This document shows, piece after piece, positions 50,415 to 59,728 of a DNA stretch of 64,000 bases. How positions within the stretch are numbered: the first letter of the stretch is position 1; the number at the start of each line of letters is the position of its first letter. The position numbers were made by a program, and so were the translations under genes. The notes under the pieces were generated by a model. The model was not told the origin of the DNA. It saw only the letters and a list, made by a program, of their open reading frames with translations, and made no database searches. The stretch is from Acidobacteriota bacterium. GTDB taxonomy: Bacteria; Acidobacteriota; Vicinamibacteria; Fen-336. The DNA is taken from assembly GCA_022340585.1 (NCBI GenBank), contig JAJDNS010000028.1, forward strand, positions 32,710 through 96,709. Direction: 5' to 3'.

Positions 50415-52837
50415 GGTATCTCCTCCGATTCTCGCCGAGCGGTGCCTTCGCCAGGTGAAGGGCGACGCCGCAAAACGAGGCCGCCGAGGGCGGCCAGAAC
50501 CGAGAGGCCGGAGATCCCCAGACCCCACGGGACGCTGGCCGGCCGATAGGTGAGGGCGACGTCGTGGGCTCCGGCGGGGACCGGCACGGCGCGGAAGGCG
50601 AGGTTGGCGCGAAGGACGGGGACCATCTGCTCATCGACCGTCGCCTTCCAGCCCTCGTCGTAGCCCTCGGGGACGAGCAGCAGGGCCGGGTGGCTGGTGA
50701 CGGAGCGGAGGCGCAGCCGGTCCGGTCGCGCCTCCGTCAGGTCGACCTCCCACTCGAAGTCCTCCGGGGCCCGGCGCGGCTCGCCGCTCGGGAGGATCAC
50801 CGCCGTCTCGGGGTCGAAGTCGGGATCGACGAGGGCCCGGTACCGATCGAGCCCGGTCGCCACCCGCACGCCGGCGACGGCAGAGACGAGCGGCAGGGGC
50901 CGGGGCACGCGATACACGTTGACGTCTCCGACGATCGGGTCAGCGACCGTCGCCACGTGGGCGAGAGCGTCGAGTCCCTGCTGGTGCAGGGCGACGACGT
51001 GATCCACGCCACCCACCCGCAGCAGACGGAGAAGCTGCGCCGGGTCCCGGGCCGCGGCGGTCACCAGGAGCCGCAATCCGCGCCGACCCCGCGAGTCGAG
51101 TCCGACGACGTCGAGGTCGTAGCTTCCGCCGAGGGTCCAGCGCGGGAGGGCCGCCGGATACACCTGGCCCTGGACCAGGAGGCGCCAGGACTTGTCGAGT
51201 CGGGCGAGGGCCGGGCGCAGGGCCGGTCGGAGTGACTCGGTTCCCGCGAGGCGCATGACGTAGTCGAACACGTACACGCGCCGCGCTCCGTCCCCGCGCA
51301 GGACGTCCACCGCGCTCGGGGTGGCCTGCACGAAGGCGCGCGGGGCGCCCGGGTTCAGGTCTCGGTGAGCGACGAGCAGATCGAGGATGGCCACGACCAC
51401 GATCCCCGCTACCAGGGCACCTCGGCGGGGAGCCGGGGCCCGCCCGGCGAGGGCCACGAGTCCGGCGACGACCAGCGCCGCACTGGCGGACAACGCCGCG
51501 GTGGCGAGGACGGAGTCCGTCGCCCCGGGGAGCAGGGGGTGGTCTCGTGACGGAGCCAGCAGCCCCTCTCCGGTCTCGTGAAGCCACTGCACGACCAGCA
51601 GTGTTCCGACCCCGGCGGCGCCCATGACCCCGGCCAGGGCGTCCCCGGCCCTCCGTGTGAGCCGTCCTCGTCGCAGCGCGTCGAGGCCGACGGCGGCGAG
51701 GAGGGCGAACCCGAAGGCCGCCAGAAGGCAGGCCTTCACGGGGTAGCGAAGGACCGCGAGCTGGGGAAGGGTCGCGGTCGCCCAGAAATAAGCGAGACCG
51801 TGCCGCCCGAGGGCCAGCAGCAACGACAGCCCGACGAGGAGGGCGGCGCCGCCGGCCAGTCGCCGTCGGGTGGAGGCGAAGGCGGCCAGGGCCAGGGCGA
51901 GCGCGGGCAGACCCAGGTAGAGCGAGGCGAGGAGGGGCTCGCGCCCCTCATAGAGGAGCGCTCGCAGGCTCTCGCGGAGGGGCAGGTCCTGGGGGAACAA
52001 GGGAACGAGGGCCTGGAGGAGCGTCACCGGCCGTGCCGACCACAGCATGTGACTCACGGACTGCTCCGCCCGGGCCGTCCGGCCCAGGAGGTCCAGTGCC
52101 GGGATCCACACCGCCGCCGTCCAGAAGATGGTGAGGGTGGCCGCCGTCGCACCCGCGGCCAGGAGGCGCCGGTTTCGGCTCTCGAGGGGTCGCGCCCACG
52201 AGATCCGGGCCACCAGCAGGCCGGCCTGGGGGAGAGCGGTGAGGATCACGAGGTCGAGGGATCCGGTGAGGACCTGGGCGGACTGGAGCAGGGCCCAGGT
52301 GAGGATGGTTCTCCGCGAGGGGCGTTCGAGGGCTCGCGCCGCCCCCGTCACGACCCACGGCATCCAGGCCGCCCCGGCGAAGTGCTGCCACAGGTCGACC
52401 GCGGAGAGGAGCGGACCCGAGAGCATCCAGGTGGCCGCCGCGGTGGTGGAGGCGCCCCAGGAGAGACGCAGGGTCCGGGCCAGCCACAGCATGCCCGCCC
52501 CGGCCAGCAGCAGGTGAACGACGGCGTACAGCGTGTAGTAGTCCTCCGGGCGCAGGAGGAGGTTGAGCCAGGTGAGCGGGTAGAGGACCTGCGCCCCCGG
52601 GTTGGCGAGCATGGGCTGGCCGAACCCGAGATACGGGTTCCACACCGGCCACGCACCCCGGTGCAGCACATTCGCGAAGCTCTCGCACTGCCCCCAGAAG
52701 AGGGCCATGAGGTCGCGCTCGAACAGGACCCGTCCCCGGAACAGGATGTCGAAGAAGACGGCTGCGACGACGACGACCACGGCGAGAAGGGCCGCCGCGA
52801 GCCGACCGCGGCCTGCCGGGATGCGAACGCGGCTCAC
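50411..52837 (-). CDS. YfhO-family GT-C-like membrane protein (copy E)
   Basis: An 808-residue polytopic protein. E-R-D (40-42) in the first loop, W-P-V-W-N-P-Y-L-G-F-G-Q-P-M-L-A-N-P, L-A-S-L-Y-L-G-L mid-protein and G-W-K-A-T-V-D-E in the C-terminal domain, with lysine for the usual arginine. Grouped with copies B and F. GTG overlaps the stop of the methyltransferase-GT2 fusion upstream and the TGA overlaps the following methyltransferase GTG, so three sugar-related genes are translationally linked. Confidence 0.82.
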   Translation of the reverse strand: MSRVRIPAGRGRLAAALLAVVVVVAAVFFDILFRGRVLFERDLMALFWGQCESFANVLHRGAWPVWNPYLGFGQPMLANPGAQVLYPLTWLNLLLRPEDYYTLYAVVHLLLAGAGMLWLARTLRLSWGASTTAAATWMLSGPLLSAVDLWQHFAGAAWMPWVVTGAARALERPSRRTILTWALLQSAQVLTGSLDLVILTALPQAGLLVARISWARPLESRNRRLLAAGATAATLTIFWTAAVWIPALDLLGRTARAEQSVSHMLWSARPVTLLQALVPLFPQDLPLRESLRALLYEGREPLLASLYLGLPALALALAAFASTRRRLAGGAALLVGLSLLLALGRHGLAYFWATATLPQLAVLRYPVKACLLAAFGFALLAAVGLDALRRGRLTRRAGDALAGVMGAAGVGTLLVVQWLHETGEGLLAPSRDHPLLPGATDSVLATAALSASAALVVAGLVALAGRAPAPRRGALVAGIVVVAILDLLVAHRDLNPGAPRAFVQATPSAVDVLRGDGARRVYVFDYVMRLAGTESLRPALRPALARLDKSWRLLVQGQVYPAALPRWTLGGSYDLDVVGLDSRGRRGLRLLVTAAARDPAQLLRLLRVGGVDHVVALHQQGLDALAHVATVADPIVGDVNVYRVPRPLPLVSAVAGVRVATGLDRYRALVDPDFDPETAVILPSGEPRRAPEDFEWEVDLTEARPDRLRLRSVTSHPALLLVPEGYDEGWKATVDEQMVPVLRANLAFRAVPVPAGAHDVALTYRPASVPWGLGISGLSVLAALGGLVLRRRPSPGEGTARRESEEIP

Positions 52838-54306
52838 AGGAACTTGAGCTTGCGGGCGGCGAAGGCGCTCATCTGGAGGAGCAGAACTCCGTGACGGAAG
52901 CGCGAGATGTTGGTGTCTCCATAGGTGCGCTCGTGGTAGCGGACGGCAAGGTCCACGATGCGCATGTTCAGACGCGAGGCGCCGAAGAGCAGGTCGAAGT
53001 CTCCGAAGGGGTCGAAGTCGCCGAAGTATGAGCGGTTTGCGGCGATCCTCTCGTAGTCCTCGCGCCAGAGCGCCTTGGTGCCGCACAGGGTGTCACGCAC
53101 CTGCTGGCCGAGAAGCCAGCTGAAGAGGAACGCGAAGAACTTGTTCCCGAGGAGGTTCAGGAAGCGCATGGCCCGGCCCTCCATGGGGTAGACCATGCGG
53201 GAGCCGTTGACCATCTCGCCCTTGCCCCGGGCCAGGGCGGCCACGAACTTCGGCACGTCGGAAGGGGCGACACCCATGTCCGAGTCGAGGATCAGGACGA
53301 TCTCCGCCTTCGCCTCGGCGAAGGCCGCTCGCACCGCGTCGCCCTTGCCCCGACCCGGCTGCTTGAGGAAGCGGAGGGGGCGCTCGGGGTTCTCGGCCAT
53401 GACCTGTCGGATGACGGCCTCGGTGTCGTCGGTTGATCCTCCCTCTACGAAGAGAAACTCGCTGCCGGCGGGCAGGTCGGGGAGGCTCTCGACGAGCGGG
53501 CGGATGTGGCCGGCCTCGTTGCGGCAGGGGATGACCACGCTGGCGGTGGGCCGTGTCGGCCGCTCGGCGGCCGACCGCGCGGGCGCGGGCCGCGCGATGA
53601 TGCCGAACATGAGGGAGAACAGGTCGAGGAGCGGAAGCCGGCCGACGTACCGGTTGGCCAGATTGGAGACCAGGGGTAGCCACACCGGAGCAACGATGTG
53701 GGCATCGTCTCGAACGACCTCGAAGTCCGCCAGGGACAGCATGTTCTTGATCTCCTCGGGCGGGAGCCAGGACTCCGGTGGCTGCCGGTACTTCATTCCG
53801 AGGATCTCGGCCAGCCGCAGGAGCGGCTGCCACAGGCGGCTGTAGCTGTAGATCAGGAGCCGGGTGTGCCCGTGACAGACGCCCTGAAGCGCTTCGAGGG
53901 CGGACTGCACGTCGGTGAGGTGGGTGACCACGTTCACGAGGAGAACGACATCGAAACGTCCCCCGGCCTCGGCGAGGACCGCGGGATCGGCGGCGTCCCC
54001 CTCGATGAAGCGCAGGGAGTCGCGGCCGTGCCGTTCCCGGGCCGTCTGGATGGCCGGGCCGGAGATGTCGATCCCCACCCCCATTGACGGTCGCAGGGAG
54101 GCGAGCAGGTGTCCGGACCCGCAGCCGAGATCGAGGACCCGCTGGCCCGGGGGCACTCTCACCTGGAGGATCCTCGCCAGGTAGTCGTAGTAGTAGCGGT
54201 GTCGTTGGTGCGAGGCCTCGAGCCCCTGGTGGTGGCTCTCGTAGAAGCGTCGAACCTCGTCCAGGATCGGGTCCGTCGCCGCCGGCGCATGGGATTCTGT
54301 GGTCAT
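52834..54306 (-). CDS. Fusion of a SAM methyltransferase and a family 2 glycosyltransferase
   Basis: A 490-residue two-domain protein. Residues 1-245 are a class I methyltransferase with V-L-D-L-G-C-G-S-G at 57-65 and L-V-N-V-V-T-H-L. Residues 255-490 are a polyprenyl-phosphate-type GT2: A-S-V-V-I-P-C-R-N-E-A-G-H-I, F-V-E-G-G-S-T-D-D, the metal motif D-S-D at 341-343, and D-T-L-C-G-T-K-A-L-W. The GT2 ends with R-F-R-H-G and no membrane helices. Both active-site motifs look intact, so one protein could methylate a precursor and load a sugar on a lipid. ATG start. Confidence 0.85.
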   Translation of the reverse strand: MTTESHAPAATDPILDEVRRFYESHHQGLEASHQRHRYYYDYLARILQVRVPPGQRVLDLGCGSGHLLASLRPSMGVGIDISGPAIQTARERHGRDSLRFIEGDAADPAVLAEAGGRFDVVLLVNVVTHLTDVQSALEALQGVCHGHTRLLIYSYSRLWQPLLRLAEILGMKYRQPPESWLPPEEIKNMLSLADFEVVRDDAHIVAPVWLPLVSNLANRYVGRLPLLDLFSLMFGIIARPAPARSAAERPTRPTASVVIPCRNEAGHIRPLVESLPDLPAGSEFLFVEGGSTDDTEAVIRQVMAENPERPLRFLKQPGRGKGDAVRAAFAEAKAEIVLILDSDMGVAPSDVPKFVAALARGKGEMVNGSRMVYPMEGRAMRFLNLLGNKFFAFLFSWLLGQQVRDTLCGTKALWREDYERIAANRSYFGDFDPFGDFDLLFGASRLNMRIVDLAVRYHERTYGDTNISRFRHGVLLLQMSAFAARKLKFL

Positions 54307-54358
54307 TCGAACGCGCAGACGGTAGCACGCTCGCCGGATACGCCCAAGCGGGGGAGCC

Positions 54359-56773
54359 TCAGGGGGCGACCGGCCGCCGGCGACGCAGGGCGGGCACGCC
54401 GAGGGCGGCGAGGACGAGCCCCGCCGCGATGGAGGTGGCCAACCCCCAGAGCACGCTCGGCGGGCGATACACCATCTCCACGGTGTGGCGCCCTGCCGGC
54501 ACCGCGACGGCGCGGAAGACGCCGTTTGCCGGGAGCACCGCCGTCGGCCTGCCGTCCACGGTGCCCCTCCAGCCCCGGTCCCATGCGTCGACGCTGACCA
54601 CGTAGCCGGGCCTCGTCAGCTCGGCCACCACCCTCACCCGATCGGCGAAGAGCTCCTGGATCTCGACCGGGCCGACCGCGTCGCCCGGCCCCTCCCCCTC
54701 CACTCGCGTCGGGAAGCCGGGGAGGACGACCTCTCTCGCCGCCTCGAAGGAGGGGTCGAGAAGGACGGTGGTCACCGACTCGCCCGGCACGATCCGGGCC
54801 CGGCTCACGGCATAGACGCGAGGCAGGGTCCCTGGCACTCGGAAGGTCCGGATGGGCTCGCCGAAGAGGCTGGTGAATGTCGGTCCCGGGACGAGATCGC
54901 CGAAGCCCCGCTCGTGGAGCGACACCACGTTCCGGACCGCGCCGAGGCGCAGGAGCCTGGAGTGCGCCGGGGTGGTCTCGACGTCGCGGAGCAGGAGGTT
55001 CAGCGTCACGAGGGGAAGGGGCTGGAGGCCCCGCTTGTCGAGGTCCCAGCTCCCCTCGACGCCCCAGTACCCCGCGCAGGGGGGGACCGGGTAGACGCGC
55101 ATGCCGAACGCGGCGAGGGGACGCGGATCGATCCCGGGGGCGGGCTGGGCGACGGAGTAGGGTCCCTGGCGTCCCAGCAGACGCTGGGAGGTGCCGGAGA
55201 GGATCTCGTACTCGTACACGTAGGTCCGCGCGCGACCAGCGAGGTCGAGGGCGCTGAGCACGGGCGGCGGCACCTGGAAGAACTCGGCCGGGACCGTGGA
55301 GTGCAGGTCGTGGTGCGCCAGCAGGAGGTCGGCGACGAGGCAGGCCCCGACCAGGGCGCGCGGCCACGCCACACCGCGCCGCGCCCGGAGCAGGGTCAGG
55401 GCCGCGGCGCCGGCCAGAAGGGCGTGGCCGAGCAGGCGCACCAGAGAAGGGAGGGCGTCGCCGGCCGCGCCGGGACGGTCGAGGAGCAGACCTCGATCGG
55501 TGGCGACCGAAAGGCCGGGACCGAGAAACGTGGCCCCGACGGTGAGGAGAACGGCCGAGAAGAGGGCAAGGGAGGCGGCGAAGACCCGACCCCGCGGCCG
55601 GTGCCGCAGGGCGCCCAGGCCCAGCCCCGCCAGCATGGCCATGGCGAAGCCCACGAGAACCGTGACCTTGGTCGGGAAACGGAAATGCTCGGCCAGGGGG
55701 ACCAGACGCACCGCGAGGCCGTAGACCGGTGTGTGCCCTCCCATGGAGACGAGGAGGGCCAGGGCGGCGACCGTGGCGAGGACCAGGGCCAACCGTCGGG
55801 ACCGCCGCTGGACGAGGCCCAGCGATCCGAGGGCCAACGCCACCACTCCGACGTAGAGGGAGGCGAAGAAGGGGTGTCGGTAGCCATCGAAGAGGGCCGC
55901 GTGGGCGGCCGGGGTGTAGGCGATCCGCCCGCTGGCGTCGAGAGGTACGGCGAAGCGGACCAGCCCCGCCGGCGGCACCGACCACTGGGTGCGCGAGTTC
56001 CCCGGCAGCGCGCGTCGGGCGCTGTCGGCCGCCAGCTCGACCGTGGGCAACCACTGGCCGGCCGACAGCGCGGCGGCGAGCAGGATCCCCGCGACCACCG
56101 GCGCCACCGCTCGGGGAGAGCGCCTCCAGGGGGGACCCGCTGCCAGCCACCAGGCCCCGACGAGGGCGGCGGTGAGCAGGACCATGTCCCCCGAGCCGGC
56201 GAGCACCTGGAAGCCGAGGCAGAGGGCGAAAGCGGCGATTCGGGCCGGGGACGGCCGTCGGGCGAGGCGGTGGGCGGCGAGCACCACCCAGGGCATCCAG
56301 GCCGCGCTGGCGAAGTGGTGCCACAGGTTGACCAGGGACGCGACGGGGCCGCAGAGCATCCAGGCCGCGCCGGCGACGACTGCCTCCCCCTGTCTCAGGC
56401 CGACGCTTCGGGCCAGGAGCGTGAATCCGACCGCGGTGAAGACGAGGTGTCCCAGGGCGAAGACGTTGTACACCGTCCACGGAGCGAGAAGCAGGTTCAA
56501 CCAGGTCGTGGGGTAGAGGACCTGTGCGCTCGGGTCCGCGAGGAGGGGCTGGCCGAAGCCGATCGTCAGGTCCCAGAGAGGGAGGAACCCGCGCCGAATC
56601 GTCTGGGCGAAGACGAGGGCCCGCGGGTACCAGTCCATGTGGAGGTCACGGTCGAACAGCGCCTCCCCGAGCAGGATGGCGCGGGGAAGCAGGAGCGCGG
56701 CAAGGACGAGGTGGACCGGCCACCCCCCGGGGGCTCGCAACGCCCAGCCGGCCCATCCTCGAAGACGGGTCAT
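54359..56773 (-). CDS. YfhO-family GT-C-like membrane protein (copy F)
   Basis: An 804-residue polytopic protein. D-R-D (41-43), W-D-L-T-I-G-F-G-Q-P-L-L-A-D-P, F-A-S-L-Y-V-G-V mid-protein and R-G-W-R-G-T-V-D-G-R near the end. Closest in layout to copies B and E. ATG overlaps the stop of the large GT-C-like gene upstream (ATGA). A 52-base gap separates it from the downstream fusion gene. Acceptor and donor are unknown. Confidence 0.82.
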   Translation of the reverse strand: MTRLRGWAGWALRAPGGWPVHLVLAALLLPRAILLGEALFDRDLHMDWYPRALVFAQTIRRGFLPLWDLTIGFGQPLLADPSAQVLYPTTWLNLLLAPWTVYNVFALGHLVFTAVGFTLLARSVGLRQGEAVVAGAAWMLCGPVASLVNLWHHFASAAWMPWVVLAAHRLARRPSPARIAAFALCLGFQVLAGSGDMVLLTAALVGAWWLAAGPPWRRSPRAVAPVVAGILLAAALSAGQWLPTVELAADSARRALPGNSRTQWSVPPAGLVRFAVPLDASGRIAYTPAAHAALFDGYRHPFFASLYVGVVALALGSLGLVQRRSRRLALVLATVAALALLVSMGGHTPVYGLAVRLVPLAEHFRFPTKVTVLVGFAMAMLAGLGLGALRHRPRGRVFAASLALFSAVLLTVGATFLGPGLSVATDRGLLLDRPGAAGDALPSLVRLLGHALLAGAAALTLLRARRGVAWPRALVGACLVADLLLAHHDLHSTVPAEFFQVPPPVLSALDLAGRARTYVYEYEILSGTSQRLLGRQGPYSVAQPAPGIDPRPLAAFGMRVYPVPPCAGYWGVEGSWDLDKRGLQPLPLVTLNLLLRDVETTPAHSRLLRLGAVRNVVSLHERGFGDLVPGPTFTSLFGEPIRTFRVPGTLPRVYAVSRARIVPGESVTTVLLDPSFEAAREVVLPGFPTRVEGEGPGDAVGPVEIQELFADRVRVVAELTRPGYVVSVDAWDRGWRGTVDGRPTAVLPANGVFRAVAVPAGRHTVEMVYRPPSVLWGLATSIAAGLVLAALGVPALRRRRPVAP

Positions 56774-58842
56774 TGCGGCTGGAAGAACCAGTAGTGGAAC
56801 GCTGTGTACCGTCCGGAAAGGCGGAGCTCCGTCCGGCCCGCGCCTACGGCCGTCCCCGGCACGCGGAGCACGTGCTCGTTCCAGCCGCCCGCGTTGTCGA
56901 GCTCGAACCTCGCCACCTCGCCACCCCCGACGTGCACCACGATGCCTTCCCGGGGGATCTCGAGGGCCGCTACCAGGCCCGGCCCGGCTCTCAGGGCTCG
57001 CGCCTCGGCCCGCGGGTGGGATCGGACCACGATCACGAGGTCCCGGCCCCCCCGGGTGTCGATGTGGAACCTCTCGTCTCCGAGGATGACCCGCCCGCCG
57101 TCGGCTACCGTCACGGGCCCGCTCGGCCCCGGGTAGTCGTCGATCCGTACGAACCCGCCGAGCTCGAGGTCCCCCCGGCGCGACCGGTATTGGTAGCCGT
57201 GAGCGGTTTCGTCCTGGCGGTCGCAGACGTTGAGGCGGTCGACCTCCTCCAGACCGGCCACCGCCGCGAGGGTCTCCGGGAGGTAGAGCCTGCGGTTGCG
57301 ACCCAGCAGCTCCCAGCGGGCGCGGAACAGGACGAGGTCGTCACCGAAGCTCGTGGTCTCGAACAGGGGCGGGTGAGCCGTGAGGTGGGGGAGGAGCTCC
57401 GAGCTCTCCAGGCCGGACCGCGAGAGGAGCAGATAGGGGGGGCGCTCGGGCGGGGACAGTCGTCCGAGGGCCTCGAAGTACCCGGCCTCCTTCTCCACCG
57501 TCCGCGTGCCGCCGAAGCCGGGGCTCGTCACACCGTGCAGGTTGAGGTTCCGGTGTCCGGTGAGGTACTCGATGCTCGTGGCCCCGTTGGCGATGGCCGC
57601 CCCCGGGGGCAGGTGAGCCCGGATCCACCGTGCGGTGGGGATCTCGCGGCGCCAGGTGTAACCCGCGTTCTCCGCGTAGACCGCGGCGAAGTGCGCGGTC
57701 GACAGCAGCCCGAGGGCCACGAAGAGCCCGGCCAGGGTACTAAAAAGGGCGCGCTCAAAGCCGGCATCGTCGCCGCCCGCGAGCCTCGTTCCCACCCCCA
57801 GGCCCACCGCCACGAGGGCCAGGAGCCCGGGGAAGCCCCACATGAGGTAGCGGTTGAACTGCACCCCCATGAAGACGTTGGGGCCGGCGAGGGCGAACAG
57901 CACCGCCACCAGCACGAGCCACGCGCGGACCGGCCGGCGCAGGTCCGACGGGGCCCGCAGCGCGGCGAGGAGGACGAAGACAAGCCCCAGGGGGGGGAAG
58001 ACGAACGCCGCCTGCCCCGGGGAGAAGCCGATGGGCGCCTCGGAGGGGTAGAGCCCGAGGAGAAGCCCGCGGACGACGTCGACCCCGTACTTGGTGGCGA
58101 CGTCGAGGGTGTGCACGAGGCCGTAGTTCGGGAGAAGGGCCTTGTCGGCCACCGACGTGCCGAGCCAGGACCCGGTGAGCACGCGGAGCACGGCAAGGAG
58201 GGTCAGCCCGGCCGCCGCCGGGATACACGGAAGCAGCCGGGAGGCTCGCGTGGCCGAACCGGGGCGGAGCAGGCTGGCCGCGCCCAGGCCGAGAGCGAGC
58301 AGCAGCCCCTCCGGACGGGCCATGGCGAGGAGCGTCCCGGCCACGGCGAGGCCCCGGGCTCGTCCGCTGGACCAGTACGCGAGCCAGCGCTCGAGCACGA
58401 GCAGGGCCAGAAAGAGAAAGAGCGCGATGTCGGAGCCGTACAGGAAGCCCCAGACCACCGGCCCTCCAAGGGCCACGAGCAGCCCGGCGAGCAGCGCTTC
58501 GCGCGAGGTGGCCAGCAGGGCGGCGACCCGGTACGCGAGGAGGATGGACCCGAGGTAGAGTGCGGCTCCGAAGAGCACGGCGAAGGCCACCAGCCCCTCG
58601 CCGCGGGCGCCCAGGGCGTGGGCGAGGGCGAGGATGGCGGTGTGGAGGACGCTCGTGGAGCCGGTGGTGGGCGCCTCCCCGGCGTTGTACTGGAAGGGGT
58701 GGCCCTCGGCCATGGCCCGGGCGTACTGGCACACGACGTACAGGTCGGGCCCCTGGGCCACGAAGTGGCCGTCGGTGACCCAGAGCATCAGGACGAGGAA
58801 GCCGCTGGCCACCAGCACGCCGAGGAGAAGGAGCGCGCGCAC
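56770..58842 (-). CDS. GT-C-like polytopic membrane protein (AftB/mannosyltransferase type)
   Basis: A 690-residue protein with about ten membrane helices in the first 450 residues and a soluble C-terminal region rich in beta-strand residues. The N-terminal part has D-L-Y-V-V-C-Q-Y-A-R-A-M-A-E-G-H-P-F-Q-Y-N and G-S-T-S-V-L-H-T-A-I. This is the pattern of actinobacterial AftB and other GT-C transferases, where an Asp or Glu near residues 24-33 would be catalytic. GTG start; the likely promoter region is 58843-58930. It heads the minus-strand operon ending at 49653. Confidence 0.75.
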   Translation of the reverse strand: MRALLLLGVLVASGFLVLMLWVTDGHFVAQGPDLYVVCQYARAMAEGHPFQYNAGEAPTTGSTSVLHTAILALAHALGARGEGLVAFAVLFGAALYLGSILLAYRVAALLATSREALLAGLLVALGGPVVWGFLYGSDIALFLFLALLVLERWLAYWSSGRARGLAVAGTLLAMARPEGLLLALGLGAASLLRPGSATRASRLLPCIPAAAGLTLLAVLRVLTGSWLGTSVADKALLPNYGLVHTLDVATKYGVDVVRGLLLGLYPSEAPIGFSPGQAAFVFPPLGLVFVLLAALRAPSDLRRPVRAWLVLVAVLFALAGPNVFMGVQFNRYLMWGFPGLLALVAVGLGVGTRLAGGDDAGFERALFSTLAGLFVALGLLSTAHFAAVYAENAGYTWRREIPTARWIRAHLPPGAAIANGATSIEYLTGHRNLNLHGVTSPGFGGTRTVEKEAGYFEALGRLSPPERPPYLLLSRSGLESSELLPHLTAHPPLFETTSFGDDLVLFRARWELLGRNRRLYLPETLAAVAGLEEVDRLNVCDRQDETAHGYQYRSRRGDLELGGFVRIDDYPGPSGPVTVADGGRVILGDERFHIDTRGGRDLVIVVRSHPRAEARALRAGPGLVAALEIPREGIVVHVGGGEVARFELDNAGGWNEHVLRVPGTAVGAGRTELRLSGRYTAFHYWFFQPQ

Positions 58843-58862
58843 GGCGCCATCTTAACTCGCAC

Positions 58863-58907
58863 CCTTCACCCGGGCTTCGACCAGGCTCCTTGACTCGCGG
58901 GTGAAGG
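58863..58907 (+). repeat. Inverted repeat between divergent genes near pilD
   Basis: CCTTCACCCG (58863-58872) and its exact reverse complement CGGGTGAAGG (58898-58907), with 25 bases between. It lies between the minus-strand GT-C operon and pilD and may be an operator or an mRNA hairpin. A TTGACT at 58890 lies inside it. Confidence 0.45.
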
Positions 58908-58930
58908 ACCTCCAAGATGCCGGGCGAGCG

Positions 58931-59728
58931 ATGCCCTTGCCCGACTGGACGCTCCTCTTCCGGACGCCGGCCTTCGAGGTGACGGCGCTTCTCCTGGGCC
59001 TGGTCGTCGGCAGCTTCGGCAACGTCTGCATCCACCGCCTGCCCCGGGGGCAGTCGGTGGTGTTCCCCCCATCGCGCTGCCCGAGGTGCGACACCCTCAT
59101 CCGTCCCTGGGACAACCTCCCCGTGCTGAGCTGGCTCGCTCTCCGGGGGCGGTGCCGCGCCTGCCGGGCTCCGATCTCGCCCCGCTACCCCGCGGTGGAG
59201 GCCACCAACGGTCTTCTCTGGCTGGGCCTTGCCGTGCAACGCGGCCCCAGCCTGCAGACGCTGGCCTCCATGATCCTGGTGAGCGCGCTCCTCGTCCTGA
59301 GCCTCATCGACCTCGAGCACATGCTCCTGCCCGACGCGATCACCCTGCCCGGGATCGCCTTCGGTCTCGCCGCGAGTGCCCTGCCCGCCTCGCCGATCCG
59401 CCCCCTCGAGGCGGCGGCAGCGGCCGCCGGCGGGTATCTCGCCTTTGCCGCCGTGTGGTGGATCTGGCACCGGTTCCGGGGGATCGATGCCCTCGGCCAG
59501 GGTGACTGGAAGCTCGCGGCGATGCTCGGGGCCTGCCTGGGCTGGCAGAAGATGCTCCTCACCGTCTTCCTCGCATGCGTGATCGGGGCGGCGGTGGGGG
59601 TCGTCGTGCTGCGCCGGCGCGGCACCGACCGGCTTCCCTTCGGGACCTTCCTCGGCGGGGCGGGGATCCTGGTCGTCTTCGTCGGGGACGCGCTCCTCGT
59701 CTGGTACCGGGGGCTCTTCGGTGGCTGA
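58931..59728 (+). CDS. pilD: Prepilin peptidase PilD
   Basis: A 265-residue membrane aspartic protease and N-methylase that cleaves prepilin leaders. The start is placed at the ATG giving M-P-L-P-D-W; an upstream GTG (58901) adds 10 residues but has no good ribosome-binding site and does not align with PilD. The zinc cysteines are C50/C53 and C75/C78. Catalytic Asp residues lie in L-I-D-L-E-H-M-L-L-P-D (127, 135) and in G-Q-G-D-W-K (D192). It should process every pilin in this window. Its 3' end overlaps the kinase gene by 8 bases. Confidence 0.94.
   Translation: MPLPDWTLLFRTPAFEVTALLLGLVVGSFGNVCIHRLPRGQSVVFPPSRCPRCDTLIRPWDNLPVLSWLALRGRCRACRAPISPRYPAVEATNGLLWLGLAVQRGPSLQTLASMILVSALLVLSLIDLEHMLLPDAITLPGIAFGLAASALPASPIRPLEAAAAAAGGYLAFAAVWWIWHRFRGIDALGQGDWKLAAMLGACLGWQKMLLTVFLACVIGAAVGVVVLRRRGTDRLPFGTFLGGAGILVVFVGDALLVWYRGLFGG

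Noticed and set aside
58901..58930. A GTG start for pilD at 58901
   Set aside because: No good ribosome-binding site, and alignment with PilD proteins begins at the ATG 30 bases later.
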